A DNA stretch of 63,876 bases from Actinomycetales bacterium (lineage in GTDB: Bacteria > Actinomycetota > Actinomycetes > Actinomycetales > JAHECE01), in assembly GCA_029975645.1 (NCBI GenBank), contig JARKOU010000086.1:1-63876 (forward strand), given 5' to 3'. Made by a program: the position numbers and the translations under genes. Within the stretch, counting starts at the first letter, position 1; each line of letters starts with the position of its first letter. The notes beneath the pieces are model-generated. The model was not told the origin of the DNA. It made no database searches and worked only from the letters and a program-made list of their open reading frames with translations. Shown in pieces: positions 33,493 through 40,543 of this stretch.

Positions 33493-34281
33493 ATGAGCCC
33501 GGCACCCGCGTTCGCCGTCGGCCAGGCGTCCCGGACGGTGACCTGGGGCGGTCGGCGGGTTCCGCTCGTGGTCCGGTACCCCGCGCAGAGCGCCGGCCCG
33601 GGCGCGCCGTTCGCCGCCGACGCCGCACCCGCCCCCGCGATCGCCTTCGGCCACGGGTTCCTGGCCCCGGCCGGGTCGTATGCGAGCACGCTGGGCCGCC
33701 TGGCGGCGGCCGGGTTCGTGGTCGTGGCGCCGGACTCCGAACGGGGCTATCTCCCGAGTCACCTGCGTCTCGCCGACGACCTGCGCCGGGCCCTGGCGTG
33801 GGCCACCGCCGACGAGGGTGGGGTCTTCGGCGGGCCGGGCGCCGTCGACCGCGGGCGCCTGGGACTCGCCGGCCACTCGATGGGAGGCGGGTGCGCGATC
33901 CTGGCCGCGGCCGGGACCACGGGGGACGTGGGTCCGGGCCTGCGCGCGGTGGCTACCCTCGCGGCGGCGCGGACCCGACCCTCCGCCGTTCGCGCGGCGT
34001 CGCGGCTGACCGTCCCCGTTCTGTTCGTCGCCGCCGAGCGCGATGCGATCGCCCCCGTCGAGGTGCACCAGCGGCCGCTGTTCGAGGCCGTGCGGGAGGG
34101 GACTCCCACCGAGTTGCGGGTCATCCCGGGCGGTTCGCACATCGGTTTCTGCGACCCGGTGGGCCGGTTCGCCCCGAGGTGGGTGAACCGGCCGGTCCTG
34201 CCCCGTGAGGTGCAGCGACGCATCGCCGGAGACCTCCTCGTCGGGTGGTTCCAGCGCGCGTTCGGGGCGGGGTCGGGGTGA
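33493..34281 (+). CDS. Alpha/beta hydrolase (dienelactone hydrolase/chlorophyllase-like)
   Basis: A 262-residue enzyme. Motifs: the oxyanion block AIAFGHGFLAPAGSY, the nucleophile elbow LAGHSMGGGCAI, an acid after VLFVAAERDAIAP, and a late histidine in PGGSHIGFCD. The motif set resembles cutinase- or PET-hydrolase-like and chlorophyllase esterases. No signal peptide is clear. The ATG at 33493 is preferred over an in-frame GTG at 33475; neither has a strong ribosome-binding site. The stop codon touches the first base of the palindromic element that follows. Confidence 0.83.
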   Translation: MSPAPAFAVGQASRTVTWGGRRVPLVVRYPAQSAGPGAPFAADAAPAPAIAFGHGFLAPAGSYASTLGRLAAAGFVVVAPDSERGYLPSHLRLADDLRRALAWATADEGGVFGGPGAVDRGRLGLAGHSMGGGCAILAAAGTTGDVGPGLRAVATLAAARTRPSAVRAASRLTVPVLFVAAERDAIAPVEVHQRPLFEAVREGTPTELRVIPGGSHIGFCDPVGRFAPRWVNRPVLPREVQRRIAGDLLVGWFQRAFGAGSG

Positions 34282-34375
34282 GGTAGTCGGTTCGGCCTGA
34301 GGTCGGCGCGAGGTAGTCGGTTCGGCGCGAGGTAGTCGCCTACAACCGACTACCTCACGCCGAACCGACTACCTC
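34280..34375. repeat. GAGGTAGTCG palindromic element with 29-bp arms
   Basis: GAGGTAGTCG occurs at 34280, 34310 and 34329 and its reverse complement at 34347 and 34366. Positions 34310-34338 and 34347-34375 form an inverted repeat of 29 bp with one mismatch and an 8-nt loop (CCTACAAC). It lies between convergent genes and overlaps both stop codons (34279-34281 and 34355-34357), so it could terminate both transcripts. A degenerate copy is at 12973-13042. Confidence 0.9.
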
Positions 34376-35194
34376 ACTGCTCTGAGCGCCGGACGACCTC
34401 TCCGGAAGTGGCTCGTTCGGGCAGGTCGAGAGGATCCTCACCATCGCGTCGCGCTCCGGGGGCTTCACCCAGAGGCCGTACGCCGTCTTCACTGCGACCT
34501 GCCGGGCGATGTAGGAACAGCGGAACGCGCGGTTCGGCGGCAGCCAGGTGGCGGCGTCGCCGTCGCCCTTCTGCTGGTTCAGCGGCCCGGAGACGGCGAG
34601 GAGGTTCAGCGGGTCGTTCGCGAAGGCGACCCGGGTAGCCGCGGACCAGCCCTGCGCGCCCGTCTGCCAGGCGTCGGCCAGGGCGACCACGTGGTCGATC
34701 TGGACGTCGTCGCTCGTGTCGTTCCCGCGGAGGAAGTCGATGGTGCGGCCGCTGTAGGGGTCGGCGAGGGTGCCGCGGAGCACCACGCAGTCGTGCGTGC
34801 CGGGTCGATACGTCACGTCCGTGAGGTCGCGGGCGAGGATGTCGTTGCGGGTGTCGCACCCGTTCCGGTCGGTGTCCACCCAACCCTCGCCGAAGAGGTC
34901 GCGCTCGTAGCCGGTGCGTGGCGCGCGACCCCGCACCGCCAGGTCCAGCGCCGCCGCGAGGGCGGACCCGGGCCCCGCCGTGATCGTTGGGCCCGCGGTG
35001 GCGGTGGGCGGCGACGTCCCGGCTGACGCAGAGGGCGACGACGGCGCGCTGCAGCCCGCGAGCGCGAGGGTGATCGCGACCAGGGCCGCGAGGACTGCGA
35101 AGGCGGCGTGTACGACGCTGGGGCTCCGCGGCGAGGTGGGGCACGTCCCGACCGGACGGCGCGGTGCGCGACGTCGAACACCTGTGCCATCCAC
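34355..35194 (-). CDS. Secreted HNH nuclease-family lipoprotein (DUF1524 type)
   Basis: A 279-residue protein with a GTG start. After a basic N-terminus and a hydrophobic segment comes the lipobox LALAGC (cysteine near residue 47), so it is probably exported and lipid-anchored. A Ser/Thr/Pro linker leads to the nuclease domain, with the histidine-metal block QIDHVVALADAWQTGA and the second half NDPLNLLAVSGPLNQQKGDG of the DUF1524 HNH family. Two cysteines in the domain could form a disulfide, fitting an extracellular enzyme. It may degrade external DNA. The last codons lie within the palindromic element, so the tail EVVGSA is read from repeat DNA. Confidence 0.87.
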   Translation of the reverse strand: MDGTGVRRRAPRRPVGTCPTSPRSPSVVHAAFAVLAALVAITLALAGCSAPSSPSASAGTSPPTATAGPTITAGPGSALAAALDLAVRGRAPRTGYERDLFGEGWVDTDRNGCDTRNDILARDLTDVTYRPGTHDCVVLRGTLADPYSGRTIDFLRGNDTSDDVQIDHVVALADAWQTGAQGWSAATRVAFANDPLNLLAVSGPLNQQKGDGDAATWLPPNRAFRCSYIARQVAVKTAYGLWVKPPERDAMVRILSTCPNEPLPERSSGAQSSEVVGSA

Positions 35195-35293
35195 GGGACC
35201 AATCTACGCGACACCTCGGACATCGCAACCCGAGGTCCCGCGTTCCCGGTGGTCGACCAGCGGCACCGGAGCCCACCGGCGTAGGTTGACCGG

Positions 35294-36151
35294 GTGAGTG
35301 ACTGGCACCTCCACGACCTCGCCGAGATCTCCACGCTCTCGCCACGACCGGACATCCGGCTCGTGGTGACGGACCTCGACGGCACCCTCCTCGACGACGC
35401 CCGCGAGATCCACGACGAGTTCTGGCCCCTCGCGGACGAGCTCTTCCGCCGCGGGATCGTCTTCGCCCCGGCGAGCGGCCGCTACTACCCGAGCCTGCGC
35501 CAGAAGTTCGATGCCATCGCGGACGAGGTGGTCTTCATCGCCTCGAACGGCGCGCACGTGGTGGTCCGCGGCACCACATACCTCGCAGACACCCTCCCGC
35601 GGGAGACGGCGGCGGAGGTGGTCCGCCGCGTCCGGGGCGTCGTCGGCGCCTGGACCGTGCTCTGCGGCACGCGTTCGGCGTACATCGAGGACGACGACGC
35701 CGCGTTCGTCGACTGGATCAGCCCGCATTACCCGGCCCTCGCCCTGGTCGACGACCTCACGAGTGTGGACGACGACGTCCTCAGCGTCGGGATCTTCGAC
35801 AGCCGTGGCGCCGAGGCGAACTCCCTCCCGGCTCTGGCCGATCTGGGCTCGAGCCTGAGACTCATGGCCACGGACCCCCGCTGGGTGGACGTGGTGAGCC
35901 CGACGGCGGACAAGGGCTCGGCGGTCCGCCGCCTGCAGGAGCGGCTCGGCATCACGCCGGACCAGACCGCGGTGTTCGGGGACTACCTCAACGACCTCGA
36001 GATGATGTCCACCGCCACCTACTCCTTCGCGATGGCGAACGCGCACCCCCTCGTCGCCGAACTCGCGGCCTGGACGGCGCCGACCAACACGGCGAACGGC
36101 GTCGTCCGCACCATCCGCGTACTCCTCGGGCTTCCGGACCCGGACGACTGA
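35294..36151 (+). CDS. HAD-superfamily phosphatase (Cof type)
   Basis: A 285-residue hydrolase, GTG start. Motif I is VVTDLDGTLLDD with two catalytic aspartates, motif II is FAPASGRYYPSL, the cap begins after IASNGAHVVV, motif III lysine is in SPTADKGSAV, and motif IV is VFGDYLNDLEMM. This is the complete set for Cof/YbiV-type sugar or nucleotide phosphatases. The substrate is unknown and the neighbours give no hint. Confidence 0.92.
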   Translation: MSDWHLHDLAEISTLSPRPDIRLVVTDLDGTLLDDAREIHDEFWPLADELFRRGIVFAPASGRYYPSLRQKFDAIADEVVFIASNGAHVVVRGTTYLADTLPRETAAEVVRRVRGVVGAWTVLCGTRSAYIEDDDAAFVDWISPHYPALALVDDLTSVDDDVLSVGIFDSRGAEANSLPALADLGSSLRLMATDPRWVDVVSPTADKGSAVRRLQERLGITPDQTAVFGDYLNDLEMMSTATYSFAMANAHPLVAELAAWTAPTNTANGVVRTIRVLLGLPDPDD

Positions 36152-36197
36152 TGGGAGTCATGCGTGACCGGGACGGGCTCGACGAGGGACGCGCCTG

Positions 36198-37115
36198 ATG
36201 GATGACTGGGGCGACACCGACTTCTATGCGGCCCTCGGCGTTTCTCGGACGGCGAGCCAGGAGGAGATCAAGCGCGCCTTCCGGATCCTCGCGCGCGAGC
36301 TGCACCCCGACATGCACCCTGCGGACTGGACCGAGGACCAGCGTGCCCAGGCCACCGAGCACCTCCAGGTGGTGCTGCGCGCGTGGGACGCGCTGAAGGA
36401 CCCGGAACGTCGGGCGCGTTACGACGCGCACCTGCGCGCCGTCGAGATCCGCAAGGCCGACGCCGAACGGCTCGAGCGCGAGCGCCAGGAACGCGAGCGG
36501 GCGCGCGCGTCCGCGGAGTACGAGCGCGCCCGGCGCGAGCAGCAGGTGCGCTGGGACGCGGCGTCCCGCGAGGGAGCGTGGCGTGAAGCGGCCCGTTCCG
36601 ACGCCGAGGCACGGGCGGCGTGGGAACGCAACGCCGCGTACTGGGCGGCGCTCCTCGCGGCGCTCACCGAGCCGCGCCGCGGCGCGGACGTGTACGCCGC
36701 GGTCGAGCTCGACGACGCCGCGTGGCTGCGCGGCCAGACTGTCTTCCTGCCGTTCGGGGGCGAAACCATCAGCCTCGAGCCGATGACCGACCCCGGGTGG
36801 TACGTGTTCCGCGGTCGCGGCGGGCCGGGGGAGTTCGGCGGTCCACGCGGCGACCTGTACGTGTTCGTGCAGCACCGTTTCGCCCGGGCGGACGCGCGCC
36901 CTGTCACCCCGCCGCCCGTCCGGCGGGACGGCCGAACGGTTCCGGTCCGGACCGTGCCGGGTGCGCCGTCGACCGCTCCGCCGTCGACAGCCCCGCCATC
37001 GCGACGACGACGGCGCGGCGTGCGTTCGGCCGTCACCGCGGGTGCGGTGCTGGGCGCAGTGGTGGTGGTCGCGACGATCCTGGTGGTGCTTGCCCTCCTG
37101 CGCCTGCTCCCGTGA
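36198..37115 (+). CDS. DnaJ-domain membrane protein
   Basis: A 305-residue protein. Residues 5-75 are a J domain (DFYAALGVSRTASQEEIKRA, HPD motif in ARELHPDMHP). A long Arg/Glu-rich helix follows (about 80-150). A central region (about 150-240) is unknown, then comes a Pro/Arg-rich linker and a C-terminal membrane helix (SAVTAGAVLGAVVVVATILV). It has no Gly/Phe or zinc region, so it is a J-domain co-chaperone-like protein recruiting Hsp70 to the membrane, not a classical DnaJ. Confidence 0.87.
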   Translation: MDDWGDTDFYAALGVSRTASQEEIKRAFRILARELHPDMHPADWTEDQRAQATEHLQVVLRAWDALKDPERRARYDAHLRAVEIRKADAERLERERQERERARASAEYERARREQQVRWDAASREGAWREAARSDAEARAAWERNAAYWAALLAALTEPRRGADVYAAVELDDAAWLRGQTVFLPFGGETISLEPMTDPGWYVFRGRGGPGEFGGPRGDLYVFVQHRFARADARPVTPPPVRRDGRTVPVRTVPGAPSTAPPSTAPPSRRRRRGVRSAVTAGAVLGAVVVVATILVVLALLRLLP

Positions 37116-37190
37116 GCCTTCCGCCCGCGGACCGATCGCTCCTACGCTCGGTTCGCCGGACGGGCCGGCACGGTTACAGGGGGGCGAACC

Positions 37191-37568
37191 ATGGCATTCG
37201 AGGCGGCCACTCACTACGACGTCGTCGGGGCGGGTATCCGAGCGGTGGTCGACACGAGCGGGATCGCCGGCCTGCCCGTCGTCAGCATGAACGTCGACGG
37301 GCGCACGATCGACGGGGCCACAGTGGCGTCCGGTCCGGAAGGACTGACGGTCGACGGTGTGGTCGGCGAGATCCTCGACAAGGAGACGGTGCTCGTCCGA
37401 CTTGTGCTCCCGCGTGTGAACGTGGCGGGGGAGGAGGAGCTGTTCGCGGGGCTTGCCCTGCTCACCACGGCGCGCACGTCGATCGGCGGGCCGGGTCTGG
37501 TGCAGGGAGCGATCCATCTCTACGACGTCCGTCCGCTCGCGGGCGTCGCGTCTGTCGTGGAGTCGTAA
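37191..37568 (+). CDS. Hypothetical protein, 125 residues
   Basis: An ATG start behind CAGGGGGGCG supports this as a real gene. The product is small, beta-rich by pattern, with no signal, helix or cysteine motif. It contains VVSMNVDGRTIDGA and VRLVLPRVNVAGEEELFAGL. I do not recognise it. A strong terminator follows. Confidence 0.75.
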   Translation: MAFEAATHYDVVGAGIRAVVDTSGIAGLPVVSMNVDGRTIDGATVASGPEGLTVDGVVGEILDKETVLVRLVLPRVNVAGEEELFAGLALLTTARTSIGGPGLVQGAIHLYDVRPLAGVASVVES

Positions 37569-37603
37569 TCGTCCGAACGAACCGGGCGAGAGCGCCCCAG
37601 ACG

Positions 37604-37634
37604 GAGGGGGCGCCGCGACCTGCGGCGCCCCCTC
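37604..37634. terminator. Strong hairpin terminator between convergent genes
   Basis: GAGGGGGCGCCGC (37604-37616) pairs perfectly over 13 bp with GCGGCGCCCCCTC (37622-37634) around the loop GACCT. It lies between the convergent genes at 37191 and 37681, so it probably ends both transcripts. Confidence 0.85.
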
Positions 37635-37680
37635 GGTGGGTGGGTCCTGTGACGTTGTCAGGCTATGCGCTCGGCCGGAT

Positions 37681-38271
37681 TCAGCCGAGCAACGCGGCCG
37701 GGTCCACGTCCGGCGGCACGATGACGGCGTCGATGACGTGGATGACGCCGTTCGAGGCCATGACGTCCGTGGCGATGACGTTCGCGCCGTTGACCTTGAC
37801 GCCGCCGTCGGTGGTGATCGTGATGTTCTGACCCTCGACGGTCGCCACGTCACCGGCGGTCACCATGTCCGAGGTGACCTCGCCTTCGAGCACGTGGTAG
37901 GTCAGGATCTTGACGAGCGCGTCCTTGTTCTCCGGCAGGAGCAGGGCGTCGAGCAGGCCCGCCGGGAGCGCCGCGAAGGCGTCGTTGGTCGGCGCGAAGA
38001 CCGTGAACGGTCCGTCGCCGCTCAGGGTCTCGGCGAGCCCGGCCGCCTGGACGGCCGCGACGAGGGTGGAGAAGTCCTCGTTCCCGACGGCGACGTCGAC
38101 GATCGTGCCGGGCGCCTCGGCCTCCGCCGGAGCCTCGGTGGTCTCGGCCGCCATCGTCTCCTCGGCCGCGGCGGTGGTCTCCGTGCTCTCGGATTCGTCC
38201 GTACCGCTCGCGCAGCCGGCCAGGATCAGAACGGCGGCCACTGCGGCGGTTCCTGCGAGCTTGAGCCTCAT
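37681..38271 (-). CDS. Fasciclin-domain lipoprotein (MPB70-like)
   Basis: A 196-residue protein with an ATG behind GGGAGGG. The signal ends in the lipobox LILAGC (cysteine about 20), followed by a Thr/Glu/Ala linker to residue 54. The rest is one fasciclin domain: [19 protein letters not shown], the [15 protein letters not shown] motif and [13 protein letters not shown], ending in [12 protein letters not shown]. Such proteins sit on the outer face of the membrane and are thought to mediate adhesion. Expression can be controlled by an anti-sigma system in relatives, but none is visible here. Confidence 0.94.
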   Translation of the reverse strand: MRLKLAGTAAVAAVLILAGCASGTDESESTETTAAAEETMAAETTEAPAEAEAPGTIVDVAVGNEDFSTLVAAVQAAGLAETLSGDGPFTVFAPTNDAFAALPAGLLDALLLPENKDALVKILTYHVLEGEVTSDMVTAGDVATVEGQNITITTDGGVKVNGANVIATDVMASNGVIHVIDAVIVPPDVDPAALLG

Positions 38272-38476
38272 GGTGTTTCCCTCCCAACTAGTGGACTGCG
38301 TCCCTCGCAGCTATCCGGTATTCGGGGGGAGGTCCGCTCCTGGATGCAGCGGGATTCACGAACTCGGGATCGTTACTCAACCGTGACCTTCCTGGTGAAC
38401 TGGTCTCTCGGGCGGGGCGGCGCCGTCGTCGTCCCATCCGGGCCCGGCGCGCAAGGGGCGATGGAAAGATCGCCGC

Positions 38477-39871
38477 ATGGCTGCCGACACCCCGATCGAG
38501 ACCCGTTCGCTCGTGATCTACCAGGTCTTCCCGCGCAACTACGGCCCCACGGGGACGCTCGCGGACGTCACGGCGGACCTCGACCGCATCGCGGCGCTCG
38601 GTGTCGACGTGCTGTACCTCCTCCCGATCCATCCGATCGGGGTGGCGGGCCGGAAGGGTTCCGCGGGGAGCCCGTACGCGATCCGGGACTACCGCGCGCT
38701 CAACTCGGACCTGGGGTCGGAGGAGGACTTCGACGCGTTGGTGGAGGCGGCGCACGCCGCCGGGCTGAAGGTGATGCTCGACGTCGTCTTCAACCACACG
38801 TCGCAGGACAGCGTGCTGGTGGACGAGCACCCGGAGTTCTTCCACCGCGACGCGGACGGCGTCCCGTACACCACGGTGCCGGCGTGGACCGACATCATCG
38901 ACCTCGCCCACCCGAACCCGGACCTGACGCGATACCTCATCGACTCGCTCGCGATCTGGGTGCGCCGCGGCGTCGACGGTTTCCGCTGCGACGTCGCCTC
39001 GCTGGTGCCGGTGGACTTCTGGGTGCAGGCGCGCGCGGAACTCGCGCAGATCAAGCCGGGGCTGGTGTGGATGGCGGAGACCGTCCACCCGATGATGGTC
39101 GAGAACCGTCGCGCCACCGGCCTGCCCACCGCCGGCGACGGCGAGATGTTCGCGGCCTTCGACATCGAGTACCAGTACGACCTCTGGTCCATCTGGCAGG
39201 CGGCGGTGGCCGGGCAGGTGCCGGTGGGGCGCTTCCTGGAGATGCTGCGGTGGCAGGACGCGACGCTGCCCGGCAACTACGCGAAGTTGCGGTTCGTGGA
39301 GAACCACGACCAGTACCGGATCGCGTACTTCGCGCCGTCGCGGGCGCAGGCGCTGGCGTGGACGGCGTTCATGGCGTGCGCGCGGGGCCCGTTCATGATC
39401 TACGCGGGGCAGGAGTCCGGGGCTCGGAAGTGGCCCTCGCTCTTCGAACCCGACCCCGTCGAGTGGGGCACCTACGAGTTGACGGGTGTCCTGGCGGCGC
39501 TTGCCGGGCTCAAGAAGCACCCGGCGATGCGGACGGGGGAGTTCTGGGTCCTGGCCGACGAGCCCTGCATCCAGACCGCGTGGGCCCGCCTCGACGGCGA
39601 GGCGCTCGTGCCCGTGTCCGACGGCGGGGCCGGGCTGTACGGGATCTTCAACGTGGCCGCGGTGCCGCCCGGGGGCGCGGTCGCGGTCCAGTTGCCCGAC
39701 GGGGAGTACGTGGACCTGCTCACGGGTTCGGTGGTGCCCGTGTCCGACGGCGCCGCGCCGGTTCCGGAGTCTGCGGTGGTGCTCGCGTTCGCCGAGGGAT
39801 TCGACGCCGCGCTGTGGAAGTCGCCGCTGCTGGACGTGTTCCTGCACGTGGAGACGCTCGGGGACGAGTGA
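38477..39871 (+). CDS. Glycoside hydrolase family 13 (alpha-amylase superfamily) enzyme
   Basis: A 464-residue cytosolic enzyme without signal peptide. GH13 regions can be followed in order: LYLLPIHPIG, region I DVVFNHTS, region II GFRCDVAS with the nucleophile Asp, region III VWMAETVHP with the acid Glu, and region IV FVENHDQ. The lengths and the early YQVFPRNYGPTGTLADVTADL resemble oligosaccharide-active members. It may process malto-oligosaccharides, trehalose or sucrose. Divergent from the fasciclin gene. Confidence 0.92.
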   Translation: MAADTPIETRSLVIYQVFPRNYGPTGTLADVTADLDRIAALGVDVLYLLPIHPIGVAGRKGSAGSPYAIRDYRALNSDLGSEEDFDALVEAAHAAGLKVMLDVVFNHTSQDSVLVDEHPEFFHRDADGVPYTTVPAWTDIIDLAHPNPDLTRYLIDSLAIWVRRGVDGFRCDVASLVPVDFWVQARAELAQIKPGLVWMAETVHPMMVENRRATGLPTAGDGEMFAAFDIEYQYDLWSIWQAAVAGQVPVGRFLEMLRWQDATLPGNYAKLRFVENHDQYRIAYFAPSRAQALAWTAFMACARGPFMIYAGQESGARKWPSLFEPDPVEWGTYELTGVLAALAGLKKHPAMRTGEFWVLADEPCIQTAWARLDGEALVPVSDGGAGLYGIFNVAAVPPGGAVAVQLPDGEYVDLLTGSVVPVSDGAAPVPESAVVLAFAEGFDAALWKSPLLDVFLHVETLGDE

Positions 39872-39896
39872 GCCCGGTCTGTTGTCCGCTGGTCCG

Positions 39897-40406
39897 CTAG
39901 TCCGCCGCGCTGATGACGAACGCGTGGCGGACGGTGGCCTCGGAGCCCGCGGCGTCGTACGCCGTCACTACCAGCAGGAACTCATCCCCGACGCGTTCTG
40001 GGTCGGTCGGCTCCACGTAGACCTGGTCGGTCTGAACGAAGTCGTCGAAGGTGCCCGTGCCGAAACCGGCGATCGACCACTCAACCGTGCGGGCTGACGG
40101 GCTGATGATCGTGAAGTAGGTCCGGGTCCCGAGCGCTGCTGCGCTGGGGCCGTCGATCTCCAGGGCGACGGTGGGAGTTGGCGCGGCTGCGGGGGTTGGG
40201 TCTGCGGGGGTTTGACCTGCGGGGGTTTGGCTCGACGTCGGCGTCGTGACCCCCGCGACCGGGGCCCCGTCGTCCGAACCGAAGGGGAGGAGCCCGAGCA
40301 CTCCGGCGATCACTGCGGCGAGAACCGTGGCGACACCACCGATGATGGCGACCACGACCTGCGTGTCGAGGCTCCCGTCGCTGTTCCGACGCAGGAAAGC
40401 GCTCAT
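39897..40406 (-). CDS. Membrane-anchored hypothetical protein with Thr/Pro linker
   Basis: A 169-residue protein; the ATG at 40406 follows a GGGAGGGGGG ribosome-binding site. One membrane helix near residues 17-40 (VVVAIIGGVATVLAAVIAGV) is followed by a Thr/Pro/Ala linker (about 50-80) and a small beta-sandwich-like domain (about 82-169) ending VRHAFVISAAD. No enzyme motif is seen; the domain may be an extracellular Ig-like fold. Confidence 0.75.
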   Translation of the reverse strand: MSAFLRRNSDGSLDTQVVVAIIGGVATVLAAVIAGVLGLLPFGSDDGAPVAGVTTPTSSQTPAGQTPADPTPAAAPTPTVALEIDGPSAAALGTRTYFTIISPSARTVEWSIAGFGTGTFDDFVQTDQVYVEPTDPERVGDEFLLVVTAYDAAGSEATVRHAFVISAAD

Positions 40407-40508
40407 CGCACCCCCCTCCCGCCGTAGACGTCTCATGGTCGCATCGAGCCGTCAGCCCCTCGTGCTTGTCGAGGCCCGTGGCCATATGACGGAACGGGAT
40501 TGACGGAG

Positions 40509-40543
40509 GTTCGAACAGGTGTAGTATAGACACATGTTCGAAC
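40509..40543 (+). promoter_or_regulatory. Inverted repeat over the start codon of the DUF222-HNH gene, SOS-like half sites
   Basis: GTTCGAACAGGTGT (40509-40522) and ACACATGTTCGAAC (40530-40543) are inverted copies with one mismatch, separated by AGTATAG. Each arm holds TCGAAC/GTTCGA, the half site of actinobacterial LexA boxes, but the spacing between perfect halves is 19 nt instead of 4. TAGTAT at 40522-40527 may be a -10 element only six bases from the ATG, which would give a leaderless mRNA. In mycobacteria, several 13E12/DUF222 genes are known LexA targets, which makes the idea reasonable. Confidence 0.5.

Noticed and set aside
34310-34375. Long hairpin as a CRISPR repeat or attachment site
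   Set aside because: There are no regular spacers, no cas genes and no integrase; the structure is a single large palindrome with internal decamers.
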